Origin: Macrocystis pyrifera
Taxonomy: Eukaryota > Sar > Phaeophyceae > Laminariales > Laminariaceae
Assembly: GCA_031763025.1 (NCBI GenBank)
Contig: JASSKH010000014.1
Span: forward strand, 7,262,633-7,326,632
DNA: 64,000 bases
Reading direction: 5' to 3'
Below are positions 22,956 to 33,939 of the stretch, piece after piece. The translations under genes were made by a program, and so were the position numbers. The notes under the pieces are model-generated. The model saw only the letters and a list, made by a program, of their open reading frames with translations, was not told where the DNA came from and did not search any database. Position 1 is the first letter of the stretch. The number at the start of each line of letters is the position of its first letter.

Positions 22956-22991
22956 CGGTTCACACAAAAAAACCCATATATTTTCGCAAAT

Positions 22992-23560
22992 GCCAATATC
23001 AGGCACCTGATCCGTTTGAGCCAAAATAAGGTACATACTAAAACCAAGTAAAAAACGCGCGCCACAAGCGATGTGATGTCCATGACAATCCGGTAAAAAA
23101 AATAATGCGCCTAAAGCACTAAGCGTGCCACATGGCTTCCAAAATCTGAATAGTTTCGTTTTCTTCAGGGTGTAGGTACCACGGGCTCCACTTCGTCCTG
23201 CAGAGAGCCACTATTAACATGCTTCGTTTGTTTCGCCATGGCGGGAGCGCCAAGAGTTTTTACTCTGGCGCCCCCCCCCGTTGACCGCTTTAAAGCTTCC
23301 AGACCGTCCTCGCGGAACCGCCTGTTCGGCACGAAATTATCTTGCCGTACGAAACCTGAGACCACCTCGACGCGGGGTGGTGCAGACGAAATGCCGTGTG
23401 GCCATGGTGCTGTGAAGACTGCTGTGAACATGGAAAACAATAGAGTACACACAACAACTAACTGAAGCACATATCGCACACCCCAAAGGAGAAAAAGTGA
23501 AACCAGCGTACGCATGTATGTATGTATGTAAATGTATATAAAGAGAAGTCTTGTTTTAAT
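22992..23560 (+). mobile_element. MITE-like element, copy C, left half
   Basis: It begins GCCAATATCAGGCACCTG and runs collinear with copies A and D through 'GAGACCACCTCGACGCGGGG' and 'GAGAAAAAGTGAAACCAGCG'. The homology breaks at about 23560 near TATATAAAGAG, and its right part is found at 27001-27462. The C tract here is 9 bases (compare 29 in copy A). Confidence 0.75.
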
Positions 23561-23684
23561 ATAATTTAATTTGTTTATACCCTGGACAATTACTATTTTA
23601 ATAGTCTATTTTGTCTACAATTGATTCAGGAGGATGTGTGTTAATTGGATTTGTCTTGACAATTGTTTTTGGTGACTGTCTATT

Positions 23685-24704
23685 AGAGTGTCTGCGCATA
23701 ATATTTTTTTGTTTATCAAAGATTTCCGTCGGAAAGGTAATCATAATCGAAAGCCTTTCGGCATGCGCATAATCGTAGACGAAAAACAGCTAAATATTGG
23801 ATTCTAATGTTTGAAGAAATAACACTTGCGGCAGCTGCGGCAGCCAGCACTTTTTTTTGCACCAAACGAGCCGAACACAAGAAGTCGTGCAAGCAGCAGT
23901 ACCCACAGTACCTACCTGCAGCAGTAGCAGCAGCAGCAGCAGCAGCAGCTGCAGCTGCAGGAGCAGTAAACAGCAGCAAGCACTAACAGGCGGAAGTGCG
24001 ATCTATCTTGCGCTCCTCGACACTCGCTGTGCAAGCAACGCTGCCACAACGAGAAGATCGCCCTCTTTCTTCGTTGTCCTCTCAGCTGCCCGAAAAGGGG
24101 TCGAATCGGCGAAGATCAGGGGCGTGGCGGCAAAGGTGCACATGCTTGCAACACCAGCAGCGCCTGCGACAGCTCTTGCAGCAGCGCTTGCTTGAGGCAG
24201 CTCTCTCGCTTCCAGCAGCGCTTGGTTGCAGCAGCGCTTGGTTGCAGCAGACGTTGCTTGTGTGCAGGAGAGCTCGCTTGCAGCAGCGCTCTTGTTTGCA
24301 GCAGCGCCTGGTCACCGCAGTGCTTCCAGCAACAACAGCACTTGCTTCCAAGCAGCAGCAGCAGCAGCAGCATCAGCACGCAGCAAAGACACATGCAGCA
24401 TCAACGGGAGCAATTCTTTCTTCTCGCAAAACTCCGCCGGTAACAGACATGGTCCGAGAGGGTCCGTGGCCACTCTCGGGGCGAGCTTGGCCAATCCAAA
24501 GCGTCCGGAGAGTTTTCGGCCAACAGAATGCAGCGGTCGAATCTCATATCACACAAATATGGCTCTAGTATAAAATGCTATCCAAAAATGCATAACTTCG
24601 TCATTTTTATGCAAATTTGATTAGGATATTTGATTAGTCGTCGGTAACGGGGGAATAGATAAGCAAAATTCGTAATATTTTTTATTTTTTTGCGCAGACA
24701 CTCT
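23685..24704. mobile_element. 1,020-bp TIR element with GCA-rich interior
   Basis: It has perfect 14-bp terminal inverted repeats (AGAGTGTCTGCGCA at 23685-23698 and TGCGCAGACACTCT at 24691-24704) and ATT on both sides as a possible 3-bp target duplication. It sits in the forward array of the foldback-like element. The interior is rich in CAGCAG/GCAGCGCTTG repeats. Overlapping frames of 112-190 codons there are Gln/Ala/Leu-rich and look repeat-driven. No transposase motif is seen, so it is probably non-autonomous. The superfamily is not assigned. Confidence 0.75.
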
Positions 24705-25635
24705 ATTGATTTATATTAATAATTGTCAATACACTTGATTTCGGCTATTGCCCATTAACTGAAATTGGCCAGGCAATTGTTTTCGGCGATTGTCTATGAA
24801 GGAATGGTCCAGGCAATTGATTTCGACTACCATCTACTAGTTGGAATTGTGTGAGCAACAGGTTTCGAGTGTTGTTGTCTATGAATTGGAATTGTCCAAA
24901 CAATTGGTTGCGGAGACTGCCAATTAATTGGAATCATTCAGCAAATTAATTTCGGGTGCCAATAATTGGAATTGTCCAGACAAATGATTTCGGGTGTTGT
25001 CCACTAACTGAAATTTTCTTCAGACAATTGATTTCGGGAGCTGTCTATTAATTGGATTTGTCTGAACATTTGATTTCGGCTGCTGTGCTTATTAACTGAA
25101 ATTGTCCGCACAATTGATTTTGAGCGCTGTCAAATAAATGAATGAAATTGTCCAAACGGACTTCGGCGACTGGAAAATAGTTGGAACTGTCCGCACAATT
25201 CATTTCAGATGCCGCTCAAGAAATCAATTGCTCGATAAATGTCATGGCGGTGTACCTACAGCAGTCGTTATTGTATTGTGATAGGCACTCCCCATTGAAT
25301 TGATACTACTTGTAATATGCCACAATAAAGGACCTTTTGCAAATGATTGCGTATTGAGGGAAGTTCCCGATTCTGTTGTAGAGGCAATACCAGCATGGTG
25401 GTACTGTTGTGTACTGATCAAATCAAATGCAGTTCTATACAAGTAGCTGCCACGTTGCAAATAACAGAGCCCTCTTAAACTCGACAGTCATGACAATTCC
25501 AATTAGTAGATCGCTTCCGAATCCCATTGTCCCGACAATTCCAATTAATTGACGGTATCTGAAAGCAGTTGCCCCGACAAGTCCACTTCATGTACATCAC
25601 CCGAAATCAATCGTTCAAGCAATTCCAATTAATAG

Positions 25636-26100
25636 TGTGATATGAGTAGAGTATTCATGGGCTATAGATATAGATAATACGTTGCAGTCTTGTAGTTCCA
25701 CGAATACGAGAATATTCCAAAGAATGGATTAACCCGGCGGATATTCCGTTAGTCGAGAGTATCGTTATTTTAGGAATGTTCCGTGATGCAGATAGGACTA
25801 CGAAGTGAGAAGTTCTTATATTAGCAGAAGAACGATCGGTAGCCATTAGGAAAGTTCTGTTGGAGTACATCAGATAGGAGGAATTTAGGAGAGTTTGTGG
25901 CGTGGGGTGGGACGAGTATATTTGGGCGTCGAGTCCCGCCCCCCTACCTCTCACTTCTCTACCAGAGCACCTCCTCAGCTCTCGCCATCAATAAGAAGAT
26001 CTAAAACAGAAGAAGCGAAGCACTGCTTTCCAGCTGCCAGAACAACCTGCGTCCCTTGCCACTACCCTTACCACTACCCTAGAGCGGTCACCGCATCACA
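25636..26100 (+). mobile_element. Solo LTR, copy 2 (465 bp)
   Basis: It is collinear with 16398-16898 apart from one deletion of about 35 bp. It begins TGTGATATGAG and ends CGCATCACA. ATAG flanks both sides, again a 4-bp target duplication. It is inserted in the inverted array of the foldback-like element, so it is younger than that array. Confidence 0.9.
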
Positions 26101-26498
26101 ATAGACAGCCTGTGAAATCATTTGCCAGCAGAATTTCAATCGATAGGCAGTCTCCGAGCTCATTTGTCTGGACAAGTCCAAATATTGAAAAACACAAAAC
26201 CCAATTGTTCAGACAATTCCAATTAATCGACAGTCTCTGAAATCAATTGTCAGGGCAACTTCAATTGATAATGAGTCTCCAATTTTTTTTTGTCCGGACA
26301 ATTCCAATTGTTAAACAGTGCCCGATGTCAATTGTCCGAATAAATCCAATTGTTAGACAGTATCCAAGATCAATTGCCTAAACAATTTCAATTGCTAGAC
26401 AGTCTATGACATCACTTGCCTGGACAATTCCAATTAATAGACAACTTCGTGACTCTGCTGTAGGAGCAATAGCCTATTGATAGGTCTATTGTCCAAGG

Positions 26499-27000
26499 CA
26501 TAATAAGCAGAAAAAGGCGGGACACTTCAACGTTAGCTTTGTATTTTACGTCCGCAGGTAGGAAGTTTTGATTCCGCTTAGCCCATGTGCTCAGATGTAA
26601 ATCATTAAAAAAAGTTTTCACGAAACAAAGCAATCCGTATGCACTGTTGTTTTGAAATGCACGGGCAGTTAATTTTGGAGACTGCCCACCAATGATGGCA
26701 TTGTCTGAAGTAGTTTTGGAGATTTCATATAAGTCGAAATTGTCGGGATTATTTATTTTGTATACCGTCTATTATTTGGAATTGCCCGAACAATTGATTT
26801 CAAAAGCAGTCTGCCAATTGAAATTGTCCGGACAATTGATTTTGGAGACTATGCATAAAATTGGAATTGTCGGGACAATTGATCTGGGAGACTGTCTATT
26901 AATTGGAGTTGTCGGGACAAACACTTTTGGCGTCAGTCTACTAATTGAAATTGTCCAGACAACTTCTCAATATATCATACATACGTACTTTTACGTACGA
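26499..27000. repeat. Unassigned spacer and forward unit array fragment
   Basis: 26499-26640 is unassigned. From about 26640 to 26970 forward CAATTGATTTTGGAGACTG-type units resume, a partial second array of the foldback family. The junction with the MITE right half carries a duplicated GTACGACGTACGAGTACAG block (also at 27165-27183). Confidence 0.5.
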
Positions 27001-27462
27001 CGTACGAGTACAGAGTTTATCGTGTGGCCATGGTGCTGTAAAGACTGCTGTGAACATAGAAAACAATAGAGTATACACAACAACTAACTGAAGCACATCG
27101 CACACCCCGAAGGAGAAAAAGTGAAACCAGCGTACGCATGTATGCATGTATATACGTACTTTTACGTACGACGTACGAGTACAGAGGTTATACGTCAATA
27201 CAGAAGAATTTCAACCGAGTGAGGCAGACGCATACGGAGAGAAACGCAGTGTACGTATGGCCTCTCTGATTGGTTCAAAGTTGGCCAAAATCAGTTAAAA
27301 GCTAGACAGAGTAGAAAAAATCAGATATACCTTGGCTTTTTCGAGCTAAAATCAGTTACGATGTCAGCCAGGCCAATAGCAGGGCTCCAGGGGTGTGTTT
27401 TGTACTTGTTTTTAGCATGTAACTGATTTTGGCCGAAAAGTGGCCAGGTATACCTGATTTTG
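27001..27462 (+). mobile_element. MITE-like element, copy C, right half
   Basis: It continues copy C from 'GTGTGGCCATGGTGCTGT' through 'CCTCTCTGATTGGTTCAAA' to the terminal GTGGCCAGGTATACCTGATTTTG. It overlaps the left half by about 100 bp, so the split involved a duplication or rearrangement, not a simple clean insertion. Confidence 0.7.
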
Positions 27463-27580
27463 ATATAAATACAACTATAATTACGATTTTTGAGGTCGTT
27501 GTCACTTGCTAGCTCTTGGCAGACAGACCGACTGATAGACAGCTCTTCGCAAACAGCCCTTCTTCTTTGAAACAAAGTTA

Positions 27581-27812
27581 GAATTGTCCTGTTGACCCGG
27601 GCAGCATCCAGGGGAGCCGCTGGCCTATATCTTTGACAAGGAATCACATATAGAATACGCGCGTTCGGTTTATCACAATAATTGTAAAATTAGGTAAAAA
27701 TGGAATATAGACGAGGCGTATTACGCAGCTTTCAAAGTTGAGTATCAACTATTTAATCAGTCGAACTCACAGCTGACGTATTTCAAAATTTATAAAATAA
27801 AAAAAAAACAGC
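27581..27812 (+). repeat. A-tailed dispersed repeat, copy 1
   Basis: It shares 'GTTGACCCGGGCAGCATCC', 'CGCGCGTTCGGTTTAT', 'GGAATATAGACGAGGCGTAT' and 'CAGCTGACGTATTTCA' with copies at 37806-37957, 38448-38605 and 39384-39625, and ends AAATTTATAAAATAAAAAA. It looks like a retroposon (SINE-like), but no Pol III boxes are recognisable. Confidence 0.7.
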
Positions 27813-27940
27813 CGAACAGCCAAACAGCCAAACAACCTTTCTCTTCTTTCTTCGCAAACTGCAACCAATAGACAGCTCTTCGCACAACGCCTAGAAGAGG
27901 CGTCTCGCCTTCGACGAACGTCATCTAGATGCAGCTGTAG

Positions 27941-28669
27941 GCGGCCAAGCTGCTTGCTGCTGTCGGTGGCGAACCTGCTGGTGCTGCAACCCCCGCCTCT
28001 CCCTTCTCCACGCTCCCTAAACTCACCTCCCCCTCGTCGAGAGGCGCGTGGTCCTCGCCCTCTGGCAAGAGAGCGGCAACGACAAAGACCGACCTGGTGC
28101 CGACTGTTGTTTGCGACCGGTGCACGGACCAGCACTTACTTACTTACTTGCCCAAGAACTTCGCGCCTGGTGGCAAAAACGTGGCCTTCGCCACCTGCGA
28201 GGATCTCATGTGCGATGGTGGCGGGATCATCCTGTATTGGGCAACCAACTGCGAGTTATGTGCTCGCCCGATCAAGGAAGGGACTGTCTCGTACTCCCTC
28301 GAGACTGCTGACAGTGGTGAGTGTCTTGGGTCTATTGTTGAATGCTGTCTGTTGCCAGTACGTTTTTTGGGGGTTTTCAATTGCCTTTTTGCATACAAAC
28401 CTACCTCAAAGCGTTTATTATTTTTTGGACTCATCCATGCTCGTTCTTTCCCCTTCGTGCGTTGCGTCGGCTCCTCTTACACAGTGCACGCGAACGCGCA
28501 CATGCACAACTGTTTGCGGGACGTGAACGAAGGAACGAAGGATTCAGCTGACGCCGTCACCGCTGCACCGAACGATGTGAGTGCTGCTGCTACTGTGGTG
28601 CATTTTCGGTGCGCACGATTTCTATGTGTACATGTTTTGGTGACCCTACGTACCCCCTTTGCTCGTTTC

Positions 28670-28720
<51 letters not shown>

Positions 28721-29704
28721 CAGCGCCACGCCATGAGTGCTGCTGCTGTGCACCTGCTGCTCCTGTGCACTTGCTGCTGCTGTGCACTTGCTGCTGCTGT
28801 AGTGCTGCTGCGTTGTTGCTGTGCGTCATGCTGGAAGTGGTACATATTTTCGGATCGTCAATAAAATTCCGTAGGTTTCGCGATGGCGGCATACTATTAA
28901 TAGGGTACATCATGCTTTTTTTCTTCCATATTTTCATATCGTTGCTATGCTGCTGCTGCTGCTGCTGCTGCCAACGCTGCGGCGATTCATTGCAGCTTCT
29001 GCTGCTGCTAATGTTGTAGCTGGTTCTGCTGCTAATGCTGCCGCAATATCCACTGAATGTTCGCATGTACTCGGCTTATTGTTTTTATTGGTCGTTTTTG
29101 TACCCAAATGGTTCTTACGTGAAAAATATTTTTGTCGTTTTGCTCCTGCATTTTGCGTACGTACTGCTTTTTCTCGTTTTTGGCTTGATTTTTTTTCCTA
29201 TCGTTGCTATGCTGCTGCTTGCTGCTGCTGTGGTGCTGCTGCGTTGTTGCTGTACATTATGCTGCACTTGTGTGTGTACATATTTCTGTATCGTCACTGA
29301 ATTTCCGTAGGTTTTGCGATCGCGGCATACCAGGGTACATAGTTTTCTTCTTCCTTATTTTCATATCGTTGCTATGTTGCTGCTGCCAACGCGGATTATT
29401 GTTTTTGTTGGCCGTTTTTGTACCCAAATGTTTTTTTTTATACGTAAAAATAATATTTTGGTCGTTTTGCTCCTGCATTTTGCGTACGAACTACTTTTTC
29501 TCGTATTTTAGCTTGGTTCTTTTCGTATTGTTGCTATGCTGCTGCTGCTGCGTTGTTGCCGTACAGCATGCGGGGGTGGGTCTATCTATAGTGAGGTACC
29601 AAAAATACTTTTCGGACGGACTCGGGGTATACTTTTTTTCTTCCTTCTATTCATATCGTTGCTATGCTGCTGCTGCTGCTGCCAACGCTGTGGCGATCCG
29701 TTGC

Positions 29705-29759
<55 letters not shown>

Positions 29760-30144
29760 AGTGGTGCCGCAATATTCACTGAATGTTCGTATGTACTCGG
29801 ATAATTGTGTTTCTTGGTCGTTTTGTCGTTTTGTGGCGCTGCTGCGTTGTTCCCGTACACATCATGCTGGACATGATTTGTGTGCCTATTACACTTGTGC
29901 GTGTGTACATATTTTATAATTTTTTGTGTCAACGATTTTTTTTTGGTGGTGTTGCTGCGTTGTTGCCGTACATCATGCTGGCCGTGATTCGTGTGTGTAT
30001 TACACTCGTGTGCGTGTACATATTTCTGTATCGTCAATAATTACCGTACGTTTTGCGATTGCGGCCGACCAGGGTACGTAGTTTCTTCCTCCTTTTCATA
30101 TCGTTGCTATGCTGCTGCTGCTGCAGCCAACGTTGCGGCGATCC

Positions 30145-30177
<33 letters not shown>

Positions 30178-31134
30178 AATGCTACTAATAATGCTGCCGC
30201 AATATTCACTGGATGTTCGCATGTACTCGGATTGTTGTTTTTCTTGATCGTTTTTGTACCTAAATGGTCGTTTGGGTACCTGGAAAAAATATTTTGGTCA
30301 TTTTGCTGCTGCATTTTGCGTACGTACTGCTTTTTCTCGTTTTGGGCTTCGTTCTTTCCATATCGCTGCTACGCTGCTGTGGTGCTGCTGCTGCGTTGTA
30401 CATCATGCTGGTCATTTGTGTGTACATATTTTTGTTTCGCCAATGAAATTCCGTAGTTTTTGCGGTCGCGGCATACCAGGGTACATACTTTGTTTCTTCT
30501 TTTTTATCATATCTTTGCTATGCCGCTACTGCTGCCAACGCTGCGGCGATCCATTGCTGCTTCTGCTGCTGCTACTGTTGCTAATGCTGCCGCAACCACT
30601 GCTCGAAGCCGTTGCGGCTGCTGCTGCTGCTGCTGCTGCGGCTGATACTGCTAATGCTGGCTCGATATCCACTGATTGTTCTTATGTATTCGGATTACTG
30701 TTTTTCTTGGTCGTTTTTGCACCCAAATGGTCGTTTTGGTACGTTAAAAAAATATTTTGGCCGTTTTCCTGCTGCGTTTTACGCATGTACTTGCTGCTTC
30801 TGCTGCTGCTGCTGCCGTCGTATAGCAAGCGATTACGTACTGCTGTTGTGCCGCTGTAGAGCAGTACAAATAATGAACTCTGCCCCCCTCCCCGCCCCCT
30901 TCCCCCTTCCCCCTCCCCCGCCATTCCCTGCACGCCACTCCCGCCCCGCGCACCCTGTTTACTTCGACCAGGTCGGTGGCAAGTGCTACAACTGCCGCCT
31001 GACGGACTCCACCATCAAACACGGAGACATCATCATCAAGCGCAAGAAGACTCCCTTCCATTTCGCCTGCTCCAGGGCTTCGCGGAATTCCGAAGCAGGA
31101 CGCCAAGCAGATTGTCTCCATCCAGGACGAATGA
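27941..31134 (+). CDS. Possible PARP-type zinc-finger-like protein (two exons)
   Basis: Exon a is open from an AG at 27940 to a donor GTGAGT at 28317. It has a Ser/Pro/Ala-rich start, then C-x2-C (CDRC), further Cys, and C-x2-C-x4-I-x2-G (CELC...IKEG). Exon b probably starts after the AG at 30864 (matching phase 1) with a Pro-rich linker, then C-x2-C-x6-I-x2-G and F-H-x2-C (CYNC...HFAC). This CCHC order, with I-x2-G, recalls PARP-type fingers, though with shorter C-to-H spacing. After HFAC the natural continuation (G-I-P-K-Q-D-A-K-Q-I-V..., stop 31132-31134) is one frame off, so there is a frameshift or error, or the gene is decaying. The intron of 2.5 kb is packed with tandem repeats. No start codon is seen in exon a, so a 5' exon is missing. 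Confidence 0.35.
28590..30830 (+). repeat. Tandem ~410-bp GCT-rich repeat inside an intron
   Basis: At least five units share the marker CCAACGCTGCGGCGATCC at 28971, 29386 (truncated), 29682, 30127 and 30535, with spacings 415, 296, 445 and 408. Each unit contains (GCT)n, 'CACTGAATGTTCGCATGTAC', a TTTTGGTCGTTTT block and 'GTACATATTTCTGTATCGTC'. It fills most of the putative intron of the zinc-finger-like gene. Long Leu/Cys/Tyr frames here are by-products. Confidence 0.85.
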
Positions 31135-31578
31135 GAGGCAACAAATTGTTCCCACATTTCCCAAAATCACGATTATTTCTCCCTACACATACCCAACGGG
31201 TTCAACAGCGGACAGATCCACATTGTGGGCCTCTCGCCTCGTTACTACAGCAGCCTGGAAGACTATTTACATATCATGTCTCATCCAAACTCCTATGCTG
31301 GCTAAATCGAAATCGCGGCCGCCCAGCAACTATACAACATTTCCATAACCGTTGTCGTTGCCGGCACTGCTGCTTTCCCCTCTGTCCCGAACCTTCCTTG
31401 AAACAACAGCCTGTATGTTGTATATCATCCACATGCCATGCACTACTCCACTCTCTCCCGGCACTGATGAAATATGTTATCCTTATATTATTAGACGAAT
31501 GTCATTCTTACTCTTGCGTCACCCGATCTTACGTTTCACATTACATTCACAAATAAACGCGATTATTACATCCTTCAC
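31135..31578. other. No gene seen
   Basis: The stop-free continuation of the previous frame runs to 31556 but has no recognisable domain. I see nothing else. Confidence 0.35.
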
Positions 31579-31735
31579 CGTTTCTTACACAAATACATTC
31601 AGTTTGGTTGGCTTTGGGCTATTACCCCAATTGCAATATAACTGCAATTGGCGTCAAAGCCCAAAGCCAACCAAAACTGCAGTTGGCGTCATAGCCCAAA
31701 GCCAACCAAACTACATGTATTTGTACAAGAAACGA
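31579..31735. mobile_element. 157-bp hairpin MITE with a third arm copy
   Basis: The left arm, from 'CGTTTCTTACACAAATACAT' through 'GTTTGGTTGGCTTTGGGCTA', pairs with the right arm 31680-31735 over about 55 bp with few mismatches. A third, partial copy of the right arm lies between them at 31645-31683, so the foldback can form in two registers. The size and strong arms fit a MITE or a small-RNA-producing hairpin. Confidence 0.8.
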
Positions 31736-32465
31736 CGGAATACCCACTCCGAAGGAAAGCCTTGTATTTCACTATTTTTTCTATCAATATTTGGTCCTAT
31801 TTACGATGGTCCCAGGTGAACGTATTTTCGCGACTAAACTGTGGTGGTGTGTTTTGTCTTGGCATGAGAAAAAGAGATTGTAACAATCAGTATTAATGGT
31901 AATTCCTATACCAGGTGTATGCGTAGTATCTCTATTATAAGTTCATGTGAGATGCCTGTTTTGTTCACAACCGACGGAATTAACCATTTATAGTCAGTCC
32001 TGGACTCTACCGACGGAAACAAATGCGGATTAATTTGTTCAGAGGCAGAGAGAAGAGAAGAACGACCAGGCTTACTGTTTGTCGTGGTTTCTCCCCCCCC
32101 ACCCGCCCCTTTTTTTCGAAGGTGGGTGGAACGGAGCGGCCACATGATGGTGCTAGCCAAACCGTATTTTACATTTGTTATTGTTTGTGATTAGCTGGTT
32201 GCGATTCGAAGCTCTCACTATAAATAGGAGAATGGGGTATGCCAATCGTTTACTACCATTGGGGGTCTCGGTCGTCCGAGACTGCGTTTTTTAGAACCCC
32301 GGCCAGTGGGCTGGGGGGGGAAACTCCCGGGTACTGGCGGTACGATAGGCAACGAGAGTCAGTGGCCGGTGTCGCGGCTCTCGTACCACGCAGCAAGTGC
32401 ATCCCCCCCCCCCCCGACGTTGTAGAATAATAATATGATAATTCGAAGGGTATACAACAAAACCA
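31736..32465. other. Intergenic, no gene seen
   Basis: Two short polypyrimidine/purine runs (32090-32115, 32400-32415) are visible. No reading frame, repeat copy or RNA gene is supported. Confidence 0.4.
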
Positions 32466-32760
32466 GGGTTTTCCACGGGATTTTTCTCGTTGCGAAAATC
32501 CCACGGGATTCCACGGGATAAGGGATAATCTCGTGGAATTGTGAAAATCCCGTTCCCGTCCAAAATGATCCCGTGGAAATGTTCGCGATCCCGATCCCGA
32601 GCTGTGGTTTCTTTCTAAATCCCGATCCCGTGCAAACCAGTCCCGTGAAATTTGGGCAAATCCCGTGAAATCCGTTTCCCGTCCCGCGCAAACCCGTGGA
32701 CTTCGTGATTTCCCCAATTAGGTTCCAAACCAGTCCCGTCGTTTTGTGATCCCGAAGGAT
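32466..32760. repeat. Cluster of ATCCCGTG motifs
   Basis: More than a dozen occurrences of TCCCGTG, ATCCCG and the inverse CACGGGAT appear at irregular 12-35 bp spacing. CACGGGATT dominates on the left side and AATCCCGTG on the right, so the cluster as a whole is roughly palindromic. Confidence 0.65.
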
Positions 32761-33572
32761 TTATTCCGTTCTGAAAAAACGGCATTTTCCAGTGATTTTT
32801 GGTCTCAGAAATTAAACATGCTCAGCTCATAGGCAGTAAGTCATGGTTTCGAACCTTGGCTGAATGTTTTTTTCAAGTGTGCAGCCAGGCATACTTTTCA
32901 GGTATCTCCTATACTGATTTCCTATGAGTGTTTTTTTTTACGTTTTAAAAACACAAATTACTTTTTTGTTTCAAGTTTTTTATTGAACGATAATTCAGTG
33001 CGATCAAAAATGACGCGAATGTACTCCCCCGTGCGACACGCCGTCCATACAATATGAAACACGCGCGCCACGATAAACGAACACACTTCGATAATGGCAT
33101 GGGATTCGGTTATGTTAGCGTATGATCGGTACTAAGTAAGGCAGATTCTTACGGGAGCCGAAACCGGAAAACAAAACAGGGTTTGTAGATAAATCCAGGG
33201 AGAATTTCGTGCCAGATCCGACTTGTCAAATCTTATCGATGGCCTAAAAAACGAAAATATCTAAAACATTTTCTGTATTTCGATCGGAAATGGCCTGGCC
33301 AGACGACACCAGACACCAGTTCTGTACGGTCCCCGAGCTGTGGCCAAAACTGGTTTTGAACCCCACGCGGGAGGCATAATAACGTGGCGGGCCGAACACT
33401 AATAGTACATATATATCATCGCTACTACTGCTGTTCTGTCTCTTGGCATCTCTGACGCGGTATCCCGGCATAGAGCGGTAGCTAGAGAATGAAAGCTCCG
33501 ATGATGGCGAACAACCGACTACACCGCGTGCATACCCTTGTCAGTTATTGTTGTGTTCTTGAGCTTTCTGCA
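32761..33572. other. Intergenic with a degenerate dispersed repeat
   Basis: 33150-33300 (AACCGGAAAACAAAACAGGG and following) resembles the inverse of 9745-10070. No supported gene. Confidence 0.4.
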
Positions 33573-33939
33573 ATGTCGACATGGCCTCCAAAATCTGAAC
33601 AGTGTTGTGTTCTTTAGGGTGTAGGTTTCAGCGAAGCAGGTGTCACTCTTTGGCTCCCCGTCCGTGTTTCGTGTGCCGTTCATCCGAGGATCCGGGGAAG
33701 CGTGTGCCACAAGTTTGGACCGTGTGCTATTGCAGTGCGTACGTCTGTTTCAGCGAAGCAGGTGTCACTCTTTGGGTCCCCGTCTGTGTTGCGTGTGTCG
33801 TTCACCCGGAAACCGGGGAAGCGTGTGCCACAAGTTGGACCGTGTGCTATTGCGGTGCGTACCTCTGTTTCAGCGAAGCAGGTGTCACTTGTTAGCTCCC
33901 CATCCATGTTTCGTGTGCCGTTCATCCCGGAATCCGGGG
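33573..33939 (+). repeat. MITE fragment joined to 121-bp satellite units
   Basis: 33573-33627 (TGGCCTCCAAAATCTGAAC...TTAGGGTGTAGG) is an internal piece of the MITE family. It is fused directly to three satellite units in the same orientation as at 12.5-16 kb. The satellite thus adjoins a MITE copy at both of its locations. Confidence 0.75.

Larger units (their letters stand above)
23576..26498. mobile_element. Foldback-like element inserted in MITE copy C
   Basis: The left end TATACCCTGGACAATTA and the right end ATTGTCCAAGGCATAA are inverse-complementary over CCYTGGACAAT. The interior has a forward array (23580-23684 and 24705-25240) of about 46-bp units reading CAATTGATTTCGG...TCTATTAATTGGAATTGTCC. 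A core of about 240 bp follows (25240-25480), then an inverted array (25480-26480) reading CAATTCCAATTAATAGACAGTCTC...AATCAATTGTC. Units are centred on CAATTG or TCAATTGA palindromes. The end motif matches that of the 1910-7780 block (CCCTGGAC), so the two are related superfamily members. Confidence 0.65.

Noticed and set aside
28609-30247. Leu/Cys-rich frames as membrane proteins
   Set aside because: They follow (GCT)n runs in the tandem intron repeat and shift frame from unit to unit.
32815-32880. tRNA-like sequence with GGTTTCGAACC
   Set aside because: Only the T-loop-like palindrome is convincing; no cloverleaf can be drawn.
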